A stretch of DNA of 33,883 nt from NCBI RefSeq assembly GCF_945869175.1, contig NZ_CAMBNZ010000021.1:1-33883 (forward strand). The letters are read 5' to 3'. The translations under genes were made by a program, and so were the position numbers. Position 1 is the stretch's first letter, and every line of letters starts with the position of its first letter. Source of the DNA: Limnohabitans sp. Rim8 (GTDB lineage: Bacteria; Pseudomonadota; Gammaproteobacteria; Burkholderiales; Burkholderiaceae_C). Below, piece by piece: positions 21,662 to 29,418 of the stretch. Below the pieces are notes generated by a model. That model did no database searches and was not told where the DNA came from. It worked only from the letters and a program-made list of their open reading frames with translations.

Positions 21662-22248
21662 ACCGCACTGCTGCAGTCACCCGCCAAACGGCCGAGACGA
21701 ACATCCGCGTCGCCATCGACCTGGACGGCACGGGCCAGGCCAAGCTGGCCAGTGGCATTGGTTTCCTGGACCACATGCTCGACCAGATCGCACGCCACGG
21801 CTTGATCGACCTGGACATCGCCTGCGAGGGCGACCTGCACATCGACGGCCACCACACGGTGGAAGACATCGGCATCACCTTGGGCCAGGCCTTTACGCAA
21901 GCCATTGGCGACAAAAAAGGCATCCGCCGTTATGGCCATGCCTATGTACCGCTCGACGAAGCTTTGAGCCGCGTGGTGGTGGACTTCTCCGGCCGCCCCG
22001 GCCTGCACATGGATGTGAACTTCACTTCCGGTTCGCTGGGCACGCTCGACACGCAATTGATTTATGAATTTTTCCAGGGCTTTGTGAACCACGCGCTGTG
22101 CACGCTGCACATCGACAACCTCAAAGGCGTGAACGCGCACCACCAGTGCGAGACGATCTTCAAGGCCTTCGCCCGCGCCGTGCGTGCCGCGCTCGAACTC
22201 GATCCGCGGTCGGCGGGTGTCATTCCCTCTACCAAGGGCTCGCTCTGA
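21658..22248 (+). CDS. hisB: Imidazoleglycerol-phosphate dehydratase
   Basis: Encodes 196 aa, the monofunctional dehydratase only; the histidinol-phosphatase domain found in E. coli HisB is absent, so a separate phosphatase must exist elsewhere. Manganese-binding His motifs are seen: [36 protein letters not shown] and [19 protein letters not shown] with [23 protein letters not shown] is the family-typical C-terminus. The hisH start follows 2 bp after the stop. Confidence 0.97.
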   Translation: MNRTAAVTRQTAETNIRVAIDLDGTGQAKLASGIGFLDHMLDQIARHGLIDLDIACEGDLHIDGHHTVEDIGITLGQAFTQAIGDKKGIRRYGHAYVPLDEALSRVVVDFSGRPGLHMDVNFTSGSLGTLDTQLIYEFFQGFVNHALCTLHIDNLKGVNAHHQCETIFKAFARAVRAALELDPRSAGVIPSTKGSL

Positions 22249-22249
22249 C

Positions 22250-22906
22250 ATGGTCTTGAACCGCGTCGCTGTGGTCGACTACGGCATGGGCAACCTGCGC
22301 AGCGTGGCGCAGGCGGTGATGCACGCTGCCTCCAGTGTGGACCATGCTGAAGTGTCGGTGACGTCTGACCCACAAGTCGTGCGCGATGCGCACCGCGTGG
22401 TCTTGCCAGGGCAGGGTGCCATGCCCGACTGCATGCGCGAGCTGCGCGAGTCGGGCTTGCTGGAGGCTGTGCTCGAAGCCGCCGCCAGCAAACCCCTGTT
22501 TGGTGTTTGCGTGGGCATGCAGATGCTGCTGGACCAAAGCGACGAGGGCGACACGCCCGGCTTGGGCTTGATCCCCGGTCGTGTGGTCAAGTTCGACTTG
22601 GCGGGACAAATCCAGCCCGACGGCACCCGCTACAAAGTGCCGCAGATGGGCTGGAACCAGGTTTGGCAGGACGCCCCCTTGCACCCCTTGTGGCAAGGCA
22701 TCGACGACGGCAGCTGGTACTATTTTGTACACAGCTTCTATGCCCAAGTGGCCAAGCCGGCGCACAGCGCGGCCCAGACCGACTACGGTGGCCGATTTGC
22801 TTGTGCGATTGCCCGTGACAACATGTTTGCCACCCAGTTTCACCCTGAAAAAAGCGCGGCCCAAGGTTTGGCCTTGTTCCGCAATTTCCTCCACTGGCAG
22901 CCTTGA
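22250..22906 (+). CDS. hisH: Imidazole glycerol phosphate synthase, glutaminase subunit
   Basis: Encodes 218 aa. It is a class I glutamine amidotransferase that supplies ammonia to HisF. The N-terminus is [18 protein letters not shown]. The nucleophile Cys87 lies in [14 protein letters not shown], and the His-Glu pair is in [22 protein letters not shown] is the oxyanion-side family block. The frame is open upstream into hisB, but the ATG at 22250 gives the correct N-terminus. Confidence 0.96.
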   Translation: MVLNRVAVVDYGMGNLRSVAQAVMHAASSVDHAEVSVTSDPQVVRDAHRVVLPGQGAMPDCMRELRESGLLEAVLEAAASKPLFGVCVGMQMLLDQSDEGDTPGLGLIPGRVVKFDLAGQIQPDGTRYKVPQMGWNQVWQDAPLHPLWQGIDDGSWYYFVHSFYAQVAKPAHSAAQTDYGGRFACAIARDNMFATQFHPEKSAAQGLALFRNFLHWQP

Positions 22907-22953
22907 GAAGTTTTCACTGCCGTTTCTCACCCCCTCAGCCTTTTTAATTCGCC

Positions 22954-23694
22954 ATGATTCTGATCCCCGCCATTGACCTCAAAGACGGCCACTGCGTTCG
23001 CCTTAAACAAGGCGATATGGACCAAGCCACGACCTTCGGCGAAGACCCTGCCGCCATGGCCCGAACCTGGCTTGAAAAAGGTGCACGCCGTCTGCATTTG
23101 GTGGATTTGAACGGTGCGTTCGCGGGCAAGCCGCAAAACTTTGGTGCCATCAAGTCCATCCTCAAGGCTGTGGGCGACGACATTCCGGTGCAGTTGGGCG
23201 GCGGCATCCGCGATCTGGACACGATCGAAAAATACATCGACAGCGGCCTGCGCTACGTCATCATCGGCACCGCTGCCGTCAAGAACCCCGGCTTTTTGAA
23301 AGACGCCTGCACCGCGTTTGGCGGCCACATCATCGTGGGCCTGGACGCCAAGGATGGCAAAGTGGCCACCGACGGTTGGAGCAAGCTCACCGGCCACGAA
23401 GTGGTGGACCTGGCCAAGAAGTTCGAAGACTGGGGTGTCGAGTCCATCATCTACACCGACATTGGCCGTGACGGCATGTTGAGCGGCATCAACATCGATG
23501 CCACCGTTAAGCTGGCGCAAGCCCTCACCATTCCCGTGATCGCTTCGGGTGGGCTGTCCAACATGGCCGACATCGAGCAGCTGTGCGCAGTCGAAGACGA
23601 AGGCGTCGAGGGCGTGATCTGTGGCCGTGCCGTCTACTCGGGCGACCTCGATTTCGCGTTGGCACAGCAACGCGCCGACGAACTCAACGGCTGA
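22954..23694 (+). CDS. hisA: Phosphoribosylformimino-AICAR phosphate isomerase (ProFAR isomerase)
   Basis: Encodes 246 aa with a (beta/alpha)8 barrel. The N-terminal catalytic Asp is in [18 protein letters not shown] and the second in [14 protein letters not shown]. Phosphate-binding glycines are seen in [15 protein letters not shown] and [13 protein letters not shown]. It lies 47 bp after hisH. The gap holds a T/A-rich stretch (TTTTTAATT) but no convincing promoter. The next gene is a mutarotase rather than hisF. Confidence 0.96.
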   Translation: MILIPAIDLKDGHCVRLKQGDMDQATTFGEDPAAMARTWLEKGARRLHLVDLNGAFAGKPQNFGAIKSILKAVGDDIPVQLGGGIRDLDTIEKYIDSGLRYVIIGTAAVKNPGFLKDACTAFGGHIIVGLDAKDGKVATDGWSKLTGHEVVDLAKKFEDWGVESIIYTDIGRDGMLSGINIDATVKLAQALTIPVIASGGLSNMADIEQLCAVEDEGVEGVICGRAVYSGDLDFALAQQRADELNG

Positions 23695-23713
23695 ACCTCC
23701 AAAAAAGCCCCAA

Positions 23714-24571
23714 ATGACCGGCCAGGCCACTTGTCGCGACACCGTGTTCGCAGGCCTGCCGGCTTGCGAGCTGGCCTTGCCAGCAGGTGACCGTTTGGTG
23801 GTGGCGCTGCATGGTGCGCAAGTGCTGAGTTGGGTCTCGGGCGGGCTAGAGCGCCTGTACCTCAGCCCCAACCGTGTGATGGACGGCCAGGCCGCCATCC
23901 GTGGCGGTGTGCCGGTCTGCTTTCCCCAGTTCAACCAGCGCGGCCCCCTGGCCGAGCGTCTGCCCAAACACGGCTTTGCCCGCAACGTGGCTTGGCGAGC
24001 CGATGCGCCTGTGCTGTTTGCCGAACGTGCTGAGTTGACACTGCGTCTCGCCGACAACGCCCAGACCCGCGCATGGTGGCCGCAAGCCTTCGAGCTGCAA
24101 CTGCACATCGATTTGAGCCCTGGTGCGCTGCACATCACTTTGGGTGTGCACAACACCGACGAGCAAGCGCTGGCGTTTTCGGGGGCTTTGCACACCTACC
24201 TGGCCGTGGCCGATGTGGCGCAGGCCACGCTGCAAGGCTTGGGCGGTCAGCTCGAGTGGGATGCACTCACCAACACCCATGCGCAAGCGCCTGACACGCT
24301 GCGCTTTGCCGCCGAATTCGACCGCGTGTACGATGCGGCCCAACAGCCCCTGAAACTCAACCACTCCCTGCAGATCAGCCAAAGCCCCTGCTGGGCCCAC
24401 ACCGTGGTCTGGAACCCGGCCGAGGCCCTGTGCTCGCGACTGGCCGACATGCCCGAAGATGGCTGGCGACACATGCTGTGCGTTGAAGCCGCGCAGGTCT
24501 ACACGCCCATCACCTTGCCTGCGGGCGAGCGCTGGGCGGGCTGGCAGCGCTTGCAAGTGCTCAATCCCTGA
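23714..24571 (+). CDS. D-hexose-6-phosphate mutarotase (aldose 1-epimerase family, YeaD-like)
   Basis: Encodes 285 aa. The aldose-1-epimerase fold is recognisable by [25 protein letters not shown] followed by [12 protein letters not shown], which carries the active-site His. HTYLAVADV and FDRVYDA are mid-region blocks, and [27 protein letters not shown] supplies the C-terminal catalytic Glu. YeaD-like enzymes interconvert alpha and beta anomers of glucose-6-phosphate. The open frame extends into hisA, but the ATG at 23714 is 19 bp after it. Its place between hisA and hisF, whose products act consecutively, is unexpected. It is in frame with operon spacing and looks intact. Confidence 0.87.
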   Translation: MTGQATCRDTVFAGLPACELALPAGDRLVVALHGAQVLSWVSGGLERLYLSPNRVMDGQAAIRGGVPVCFPQFNQRGPLAERLPKHGFARNVAWRADAPVLFAERAELTLRLADNAQTRAWWPQAFELQLHIDLSPGALHITLGVHNTDEQALAFSGALHTYLAVADVAQATLQGLGGQLEWDALTNTHAQAPDTLRFAAEFDRVYDAAQQPLKLNHSLQISQSPCWAHTVVWNPAEALCSRLADMPEDGWRHMLCVEAAQVYTPITLPAGERWAGWQRLQVLNP

Positions 24572-24591
24572 TAACCTCAAAGAGAGTTTCC

Positions 24592-25392
24592 ATGCTCGCC
24601 AAACGCATCATCCCTTGCCTCGACGTGACCGGTGGTCGCGTGGTCAAGGGCGTCAACTTTGTCGAACTGCGCGACGCCGGTGACCCGGTGGAAATCGCCG
24701 CCCGGTACAACGAGCAGGGCGCTGACGAACTCACTTTCCTTGACATCACCGCCACCAGCGATGGCCGCGATGTGATCCTGCACATCATCGAAGCCGTGGC
24801 CAGTCAAGTGTTCATCCCGCTCACCGTGGGCGGTGGTGTGCGCACGGTGGAAGACGTGCGCCGCTTGCTCAACGCAGGCGCTGACAAAACCAGTTTCAAC
24901 TCGGCCGCCATTGCCAACCCGCAAGTCATCCGAGACGCGTCGGCCAAATACGGCGCGCAGTGCATCGTGGTGGCCATCGACGCCAAGCGCCGCAGCGCCG
25001 AAGACGAGCAACGCATCGGCACCCATGGTTTGCCGATGGGCCCGGGCTGGGATGTGTACAGCCACGGCGGCCGCAAAAACGTGGGCCTGGACGCGGTCGC
25101 TTGGGCCAGGCAAATGGCCGAGTACGGCGCAGGCGAAATCCTGCTGACCAGCATGGACCGCGACGGCACCAAAAGCGGCTTTGACCTGCCACTGACCCGC
25201 ACCGTGAGCGACGCGGTGAGCGTGCCCGTGATTGCATCGGGCGGCGTGGGCAACCTCGACCACCTGGCCGACGGCGTGAGCATCGGCGGCGCGGATGCCG
25301 TGCTGGCTGCGAGCATCTTTCACTACGGTGAATACACCGTGCAGCAGGCCAAAGAGCGGATGAAAGAGCGGGGGATTCCTGTGCGCTTGTGA
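24592..25392 (+). CDS. hisF: Imidazole glycerol phosphate synthase, cyclase subunit
   Basis: Encodes 266 aa with a (beta/alpha)8 barrel related to HisA. The catalytic Asp residues are in [20 protein letters not shown] (Asp near residue 11) and [18 protein letters not shown]. Phosphate loops are [14 protein letters not shown] and [13 protein letters not shown]. With HisH it makes imidazole glycerol phosphate and AICAR. An AGAGAG-type ribosome site precedes the ATG, 20 bp after the mutarotase. In relatives hisI usually follows closely; here 1.6 kb of accessory genes intervene. Confidence 0.97.
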   Translation: MLAKRIIPCLDVTGGRVVKGVNFVELRDAGDPVEIAARYNEQGADELTFLDITATSDGRDVILHIIEAVASQVFIPLTVGGGVRTVEDVRRLLNAGADKTSFNSAAIANPQVIRDASAKYGAQCIVVAIDAKRRSAEDEQRIGTHGLPMGPGWDVYSHGGRKNVGLDAVAWARQMAEYGAGEILLTSMDRDGTKSGFDLPLTRTVSDAVSVPVIASGGVGNLDHLADGVSIGGADAVLAASIFHYGEYTVQQAKERMKERGIPVRL

Positions 25393-25400
25393 CTCGCTGA

Positions 25401-25663
25401 GCAACCGCTCAAGCTAAAGCCAAGCATTTAGCGGGCAGCGCGTTCTACCCTCAGTTCCATAAACCCGGAGCGGATGATCTTCGTTCAATAATTCAAAAAG
25501 TTAGAAAGCATCTCTTGGGTGAAGCTGATGATCTTGAGTCTCATCATGTTTTGTATTTCTACGATTTCGACAACAATCTGTTCGAGTTGCTCACGGGTAC
25601 CCTTCACGAGCGACTTGAAAGGTATGCGCGGTCATTTCAACAAACTGAACAGAGGATGACAAC
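25401..25663 (+). pseudogene. C-terminal remnant of a VOC/Fos-type metalloenzyme
   Basis: No ATG start fits, but 25542-25628 read HHVLYFYDFDNNLFELLTGT followed by LHERLERYA. This matches the C-terminus of FosX/FosA-like and other vicinal-oxygen-chelate proteins, where the Glu in FELL is a metal ligand. The rest of the ~130-residue domain is missing. The same frame is open back to 25401 without recognisable homology and runs on past 25663 over the DUF1272 gene with no stop of its own. The stretch 25470-25560 is clearly more AT-rich than its neighbours. This is the longest gap without an intact gene; nothing else is seen in it. Confidence 0.5.
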
Positions 25664-25912
25664 ATGCTTCAACTGCGCCCAAGCTGTGAATGCTGCGACA
25701 AGGACCTTCCCCCCGATTCCACGGAAGCACGCATTTGCTCTTTCGAATGCACCTTCTGCGCGACATGCTCAGAGAGTGTGTTGGCCGGCAAGTGCCCCAA
25801 CTGCGGGGGTGAGCTGTTGGCCCGTCCTCGTCGTCCTGCAGCCAAGTTGATCAAGTTCCCTGCATCCACCGAACGGGTCGTGAAGCAGCTTGGCTGCCAA
25901 GAGGCGGCTTGA
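25664..25912 (+). CDS. DUF1272 family zinc-ribbon-like protein
   Basis: Encodes 82 aa. The opening MLQLRPSCECCDKDLPPDST and ARICSFECTFCATCSE followed by KCPNCGGELLARP are the DUF1272 signature. Nine Cys residues (8, 10, 11, 25, 29, 32, 35, 44, 47) suggest two zinc sites. The family has no known function and is often carried beside acetyltransferase or VOC genes. An AGAGGA ribosome site (25651-25656) with 7-bp spacing supports the ATG. It starts in a different frame from the VOC remnant and overlaps that remnant's trailing open frame. Confidence 0.88.
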   Translation: MLQLRPSCECCDKDLPPDSTEARICSFECTFCATCSESVLAGKCPNCGGELLARPRRPAAKLIKFPASTERVVKQLGCQEAA

Positions 25913-25922
25913 ACAAGACTTT

Positions 25923-26390
25923 ATGTTCATCACCACAGAGCCTGCCAACCAGCCCGAAGTCCTTGCGCTGATTGAGCAGCTGGACGCGTACCAAAAGCCG
26001 CTCTATCCGGCAGAGAGTCACCATGGCATCGACGTGGTGGCCCTGTTGCAGCCCAATGTCATCTTTGCGGTCGTGCGCGATCCATCGGGCCATGCAGTGG
26101 CTTGTGGAGCCATCGTGATCGAACCTACTTATGGGGAGCTCAAGAGGATGTTCACGCTGCCAAGCCACCGGGGCCAAGGCATTGCCCACTCGCTGGTGCA
26201 ATGGCTGGAAGCGCAGGCGCAGGCCCGTGGCTGCCATCTTTTCATGCTCGAAACCGGTTACCTTCAACCCGAAGCCATCGCTTTGTATGAGCGGCTTGGC
26301 TACAGCCGTCGAGGCCCGTTTGGCCCGTACACGGAAGACCCCAACAGTGTGTTCATGCACAAGTCAGTCGTTGACAGCTATGCGCCTTAG
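25923..26390 (+). CDS. GNAT family N-acetyltransferase
   Basis: Encodes 155 aa. The acetyl-CoA-binding motif A is clear: ELKRMFTLPSHRGQGIAHSLVQWLEAQA (R-x-x-G-x-G/A at RGQGIA, ~residues 87-92), followed by LETGYLQPEAIALYERLGYSRRGPFG, the usual motif B with the YERLGY loop. The substrate is unknown. The frame opens at a TTG at 25890 inside the DUF1272 gene; the ATG at 25923 fits the family N-terminus better. The promoter for the following toxin-antitoxin remnant lies inside its last codons. Confidence 0.87.
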   Translation: MFITTEPANQPEVLALIEQLDAYQKPLYPAESHHGIDVVALLQPNVIFAVVRDPSGHAVACGAIVIEPTYGELKRMFTLPSHRGQGIAHSLVQWLEAQAQARGCHLFMLETGYLQPEAIALYERLGYSRRGPFGPYTEDPNSVFMHKSVVDSYAP

Positions 26391-26399
26391 GCGTATATT
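26371..26399 (+). promoter_or_regulatory. Near-consensus promoter with operator-like palindrome for the toxin-antitoxin remnant
   Basis: TTGACA (26371-26376, perfect consensus) and TATATT (26394-26399) are separated by 17 bp. The imperfect palindrome ATGCGCC-TTA-GGCGTAT (26380-26396) fills the spacer, a classic operator place for an autoregulating antitoxin. The start of transcription would fall at about 26406, on the ATG of the toxin remnant. The promoter overlaps the end of the GNAT gene. Confidence 0.7.
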
Positions 26400-26405
26400 T
26401 GAAGC

Positions 26406-26573
26406 ATGCTGACCGTCGTCGAAAGCCCCATCTTTCAGAAGCTGTGGCCCAGATATTGGGACGAAGATGAACGAGCTGAATTCGCATCCTTCATTGCCCT
26501 GAACCCGCAAGCCGGCGCTGGATACATCTCACCCACCACACTCAAGGAGATTCGTCGTGCCCTCGAAATCTAA
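26406..26573 (+). pseudogene. HigB/RelE-type toxin with internal in-frame deletion
   Basis: Encodes 55 aa. The N-terminal part MLTVVESPIFQKLWPRYWDE followed by DERAEFASFIALNPQAG is the start of the RelE/HigB2-like toxin family. Members are about 105-115 aa. The product then jumps at AGAGY to ISPTTLKEIRRALEI, which resembles the family's extreme C-terminus. The missing middle (~50 residues) normally holds the GSGGCRKVRW and GGVRVIYF blocks with the catalytic basic residues, so the product should be inactive as an RNase. The reading frame, start and overlap with the antitoxin are preserved. The alignment is from memory of the family. Confidence 0.72.
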
Positions 26574-26871
26574 GAAGCTCAATTCATCCGAGATCGCTGC
26601 GTTTGAAGCGAAGCGAGACATTGGTGCGGAGATTTTTCAGTCACTCAAAGACATGAAGGCTGGCAAAGGCAAGGTTGTGGTCTCGTCGGCCACAGAAGCC
26701 AGAGAGGCCACTGGCCTGTCTCAATCTCAGTTCGCCAACTTGCTGGGAGTCTCCGTGCGCACGCTCCAAGGATGGGAGCAAGGACGAAAGCGGCCAAGCG
26801 GGGCAGCGCGCACGCTCCTTGCAGTAGCTCGAACAAACCCGAAGGCGGTTCTGGCAGTTTCTGCGCGGTGA
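26557..26871 (+). CDS. HigA/NadS-like XRE antitoxin
   Basis: Encodes 104 aa. The GTG start at 26557 lies within the toxin remnant (17-bp overlap), with an AAGGAG ribosome site at 26543-26548. The helix-turn-helix is TGLSQSQFANLLGVSVRTLQGWEQGRKRPSGAARTLLAVA (~residues 52-92). The N-terminal segment RDIGAEIFQSLKDMKAGKGKVV is typical of antitoxins that pair with RelE/HigB2 toxins. It should bind DNA at the upstream palindrome and repress the locus. The protein looks complete, so it is an antitoxin without a functional partner here. It could still neutralise related toxins elsewhere, which is inference. Confidence 0.85.
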   Translation: MPSKSKKLNSSEIAAFEAKRDIGAEIFQSLKDMKAGKGKVVVSSATEAREATGLSQSQFANLLGVSVRTLQGWEQGRKRPSGAARTLLAVARTNPKAVLAVSAR

Positions 26872-27018
26872 GGCCGAACCCCTCGCTCAAGCTGAGTGTC
26901 AAATGCATGTTTATCGTTTGAAAGGCGATCAATTGCACATGGCGCAATGGAGGCTAGATGACTGAGTTTCTGTGGCTTTCTCCTGAAGGTCTCGCGTACA
27001 CATTAAGATCACCCCCCT

Positions 27019-27408
27019 ATGAATTGGCTCGATCACATCAAATGGGACGACAAAGGCCTGGTGCCTGTTATCGCCCAAGAAAAAGACACTGGCGACGTGC
27101 TGATGTTCGCCTGGATGAACCGCGAGGCTTTGCAAAAAACGGCTGAGCTCAAGCGGGCGGTGTATTTCAGCCGTTCGCGCAACAAGCTGTGGTTCAAGGG
27201 TGAGGAGTCGGGCCATGTGCAGACAGTGCACGACATCCGGCTCGACTGCGACAATGACGTGGTGCTGCTCAAAATCACCCAGCTGGGGCATGAGCCGGGC
27301 ATTGCGTGCCATACGGGCCGCCACAGTTGTTTTTTCCAAAGTCTGCAACCCGACGGCTGGCAGGCTGTGGACCCGGTCCTCAAAGACCCTGAAACCATTT
27401 ACAAGTGA
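27019..27408 (+). CDS. hisI: Phosphoribosyl-AMP cyclohydrolase
   Basis: Encodes 129 aa. It opens the adenine ring of PR-AMP, step 3 of histidine synthesis. Family blocks are [36 protein letters not shown], the metal-binding [13 protein letters not shown] (Asp-x-Asp-x-Asp pattern) and the zinc Cys residues in [13 protein letters not shown]. It is a separate enzyme, not fused to HisE as in enterobacteria. The 147 bp upstream hold no gene; TTAAGAT at ~27003 could be a -10 box giving the gene its own promoter after the accessory block. It overlaps hisE by 4 bp (GTGA). Confidence 0.96.
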   Translation: MNWLDHIKWDDKGLVPVIAQEKDTGDVLMFAWMNREALQKTAELKRAVYFSRSRNKLWFKGEESGHVQTVHDIRLDCDNDVVLLKITQLGHEPGIACHTGRHSCFFQSLQPDGWQAVDPVLKDPETIYK

Positions 27409-27791
27409 GCGCCCCAAAGCCTATGACCAACCAGGACATTCTTGACCGCCTTGCCGCGGTGGTCGAAAGCCGCAAAATAGCCAATGGCGGCGACCCCGAG
27501 AAAAGTTATGTGGCCCGCCTGCTGCACAAAGGGCCTGATGCCTTTTTGAAAAAAATCGGCGAAGAAGCCACCGAAACCGTGATGGCCGCCAAAGACGTGG
27601 ACCATGGCGGGGACAAAGCCAAGCTGGTGGGCGAAGTGGCAGACTTGTGGTTCCACAGCATGATCGCACTGGCACACTATGGCCTGACGCCCGCTGATGT
27701 GGTCAACGAACTGGCCCGCCGAGAGGGCCTGAGTGGCCTCGAAGAAAAAGCCCTGCGCAAAGTGCAAGAGCGCGAACGATTGGGGGAATGA
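27405..27791 (+). CDS. hisE: Phosphoribosyl-ATP pyrophosphatase
   Basis: Encodes 128 aa from the GTG at 27405, which overlaps the hisI stop; an ATG at 27423 is an alternative. This all-alpha MazG-like pyrophosphohydrolase removes pyrophosphate from PR-ATP (step 2). Blocks are [47 protein letters not shown] with the metal-binding Glu cluster, and [21 protein letters not shown]. With hisI it completes the cluster except for hisZ and a histidinol-phosphatase, neither of which is in the window. Confidence 0.95.
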   Translation: MSAPKPMTNQDILDRLAAVVESRKIANGGDPEKSYVARLLHKGPDAFLKKIGEEATETVMAAKDVDHGGDKAKLVGEVADLWFHSMIALAHYGLTPADVVNELARREGLSGLEEKALRKVQERERLGE

Positions 27792-27794
27792 ACC

Positions 27795-28157
27795 ATGAAT
27801 GACCAGGCCTTGGACGACAGCGCCCACACCATCAGCTGGGTCAGCTACATTCTGCACCTGATCGTGGCCGTGAGTGCGGTGATTCCCGGGGCGCAAATGG
27901 GTCCAGCCTTGCTGGTGGTGGCGCTCATCATCGATGCGGTCAAAAAAGGCGATGCCGTGGGATGGGAGCGCACGCATTTCAGCTATCGAATCCGCACGGT
28001 GATCTGGGCGGCCTTGCTGTACCTGGTGACTGCGCCGTTTTGGTTTTTCTTTGTCTTTCCGGGCTGGCTGGCCTGGGTGGCCACTTCCATCTGGTTTTTG
28101 TACCGCATTGTGTTGGGCATGGTGCGCCTGAATGCACAGCGACCTGTCACCGACTGA
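27795..28157 (+). CDS. DUF4870-type small membrane protein
   Basis: Encodes 120 aa. Three or four hydrophobic segments are seen: around residues 12-30, 34-48, 68-90 and 92-110. The N-terminal SWVSYILHLIVAVSAVIPG and the C-terminal FFVFPGWLAWVATSIWFLYRIVLGMVRL fit the DUF4870/TMEM-like family. The function is unknown. It starts 3 bp after hisE and is commonly found between his and tat genes in related bacteria. The last codons overlap an upstream extension of the HIT gene frame, but the true HIT start lies beyond its stop. Confidence 0.75.
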   Translation: MNDQALDDSAHTISWVSYILHLIVAVSAVIPGAQMGPALLVVALIIDAVKKGDAVGWERTHFSYRIRTVIWAALLYLVTAPFWFFFVFPGWLAWVATSIWFLYRIVLGMVRLNAQRPVTD

Positions 28158-28182
28158 CCCCTTTTTTTCATCCAAGTTAGCC

Positions 28183-28539
28183 ATGAACGACGCCAACTGT
28201 ATTTTTTGCAAAATCATCGCGGGCCAGATTCCCTCTCGCAAGGTCTATGAAGACGAGCAGGTGTTCGCCTTCCACGACATCGCGCCGTGGGCCCCCATCC
28301 ATTTTTTGATCATCCCCAAGCTGCACATCCCTTCGATGGCGCAGCTGGCCCCCGAGCACGCTGCTTTGATGGGGCACATGATGACGCTTGCCCCCAAGCT
28401 GGCTTTGCAAGAGGGCTGCAACCCTTATCCGGATGGCGGCTTCCGCATTGTGGTCAACAGTGGGTCAGAGGGCGGTCAAGAGGTGCACCACTTGCACATG
28501 CACGTCATGGGCGGCCCTCGGCCATGGTTGCGCGGATGA
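28183..28539 (+). CDS. hinT: HIT family nucleotide-binding hydrolase (HinT-like)
   Basis: Encodes 118 aa. The N-terminal CIFCKIIAGQIPSRKVYEDE and the HIT motif VHHLHMHVMGG (His-x-His-x-His) define a purine nucleoside phosphoramidase of the HinT type. PWAPIHFLIIPKLHI is the usual core strand. The open frame reaches back to 28132 in the DUF4870 gene, but the ATG at 28183 gives the canonical start. No strong ribosome site is visible. It precedes tatA, as in many Burkholderiales. Confidence 0.92.
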   Translation: MNDANCIFCKIIAGQIPSRKVYEDEQVFAFHDIAPWAPIHFLIIPKLHIPSMAQLAPEHAALMGHMMTLAPKLALQEGCNPYPDGGFRIVVNSGSEGGQEVHHLHMHVMGGPRPWLRG

Positions 28540-28560
28540 AACTCGCGATTGTCATCAAAT

Positions 28561-28584
28561 CCTTGTTTAATCAAGGCAGTTTTT
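28561..28584 (+). terminator. Weak terminator-like hairpin after the HIT gene
   Basis: CCTTG (28561-28565), loop TTTAAT, CAAGG (28572-28576), then CAGTTTTT. The stem is only 5 bp, so termination would be weak. It separates the his/HIT unit from the tat genes. Confidence 0.35.
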
Positions 28585-28589
28585 CTGAG

Positions 28590-28609
28590 AGGGCTACAGC
28601 CCTTAGAAT
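28590..28609 (+). promoter_or_regulatory. Candidate -10 region and inverted repeat before tatA
   Basis: TAGAAT at 28604-28609 is a plausible -10 box 25 bp before the tatA ATG. An inverted repeat AGGGCT-AC-AGCCCT (28590-28603) directly precedes it. No good -35 hexamer is seen (TTTTCT at 28581-28586 has 17-bp spacing). tatA itself has a strong AGGAGA site at 28624-28629. Confidence 0.4.
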
Positions 28610-28634
28610 TCAACAACTAGTTTAGGAGATTTTC

Positions 28635-28883
28635 ATGGGTACTTTTTCCATTTGGCACTGGCTGATCGTGCTGCTGATCGTGGTCATGGTGTTCGGCACC
28701 AAAAAGCTCAGGAATTTGGGCTCTGACATGGGTGGCGCTGTCAAAGGCTTCAAAGACGGCATGAAGGAAGGCGGCGTCAAGCCTGAGGATGAAACGGCGC
28801 CTGTGGCCGCCCAGGTCACAGCTTCAACCACGGCTCCAGCTGAAAAGACCACCATCGACGTTGAAGCCAAGACCAAGTCTTGA
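28635..28883 (+). CDS. tatA: Sec-independent (Tat) translocase subunit TatA
   Basis: Encodes 82 aa. One N-terminal transmembrane helix ([22 protein letters not shown]) contains the [10 protein letters not shown] hinge. The amphipathic helix [19 protein letters not shown] follows, then a charged acidic tail. TatA oligomers form the protein-conducting part of the twin-arginine pathway for folded proteins. A strong AGGAGA ribosome site precedes the ATG. It is the first gene of tatABC. Confidence 0.96.
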   Translation: MGTFSIWHWLIVLLIVVMVFGTKKLRNLGSDMGGAVKGFKDGMKEGGVKPEDETAPVAAQVTASTTAPAEKTTIDVEAKTKS

Positions 28884-28908
28884 TGGTTGAACTACTGAGC
28901 GCTGCACT

Positions 28909-29376
28909 GTGCTGGACTTAAGTTTTTCGAAAATGGCCCTCATCGGGGTGGTGGCGTTGATCGTTATCGGTCCTGAGAAGTTGCCCAAAGTGGCCCGCAC
29001 GCTCGGCGCTTTGCTGGGCAAAGCGCAGCGTTATGTTTCCGACGTCAAGGCCGAGGTCAACCGGTCCATGGACTTGGAAGAGCTAAAAAAAATGAAAGAA
29101 ACCATGGAGACGGCGGCCCGCGATGTCGAGCAAACCGTTCAAACCACGGCTTCTGATTTTGAAAAAGATTGGGCTGAGACCACGGCGGGACTGAGCAACG
29201 ATTTGCCTGCGATCGAGCCACCGCCGCCTTACTACGTTCGCCCAGACAAAAACTGGCGTCTTAAGCGGGGTGCCATGCCTCAGTGGTACAAAGCCCGCTC
29301 AGGTGTGCGCACGAAAGCACTGTCGGGCGCTGCTCGCGTGGCCCGTTACCGTCCCAAGCTCCTCAATTCACTGTGA
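28909..29376 (+). CDS. tatB: Tat translocase subunit TatB
   Basis: Encodes 155 aa from a GTG start (28909). The TatB hallmark is the N-terminal helix [24 protein letters not shown] followed by the amphipathic [25 protein letters not shown] long charged cytoplasmic region follows, with [19 protein letters not shown] likely helical. TatB with TatC recognises twin-arginine signal peptides. No other start fits the conserved N-terminus. It lies 25 bp after tatA. Confidence 0.94.
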   Translation: MLDLSFSKMALIGVVALIVIGPEKLPKVARTLGALLGKAQRYVSDVKAEVNRSMDLEELKKMKETMETAARDVEQTVQTTASDFEKDWAETTAGLSNDLPAIEPPPPYYVRPDKNWRLKRGAMPQWYKARSGVRTKALSGAARVARYRPKLLNSL

Positions 29377-29418
29377 CGCGAACGCACCTCAGGTGCGTAA
29401 AGTCCTACCGACCCTGCC

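Noticed and set aside
26391-27018. Possible integron attC sites around the GNAT and toxin-antitoxin genes
   Set aside because: The cassette-like gene content prompted a look for paired RYYYAAC/GTTRRRY sites. None with the right spacing was seen; the palindrome at 26380-26396 fits an operator better.
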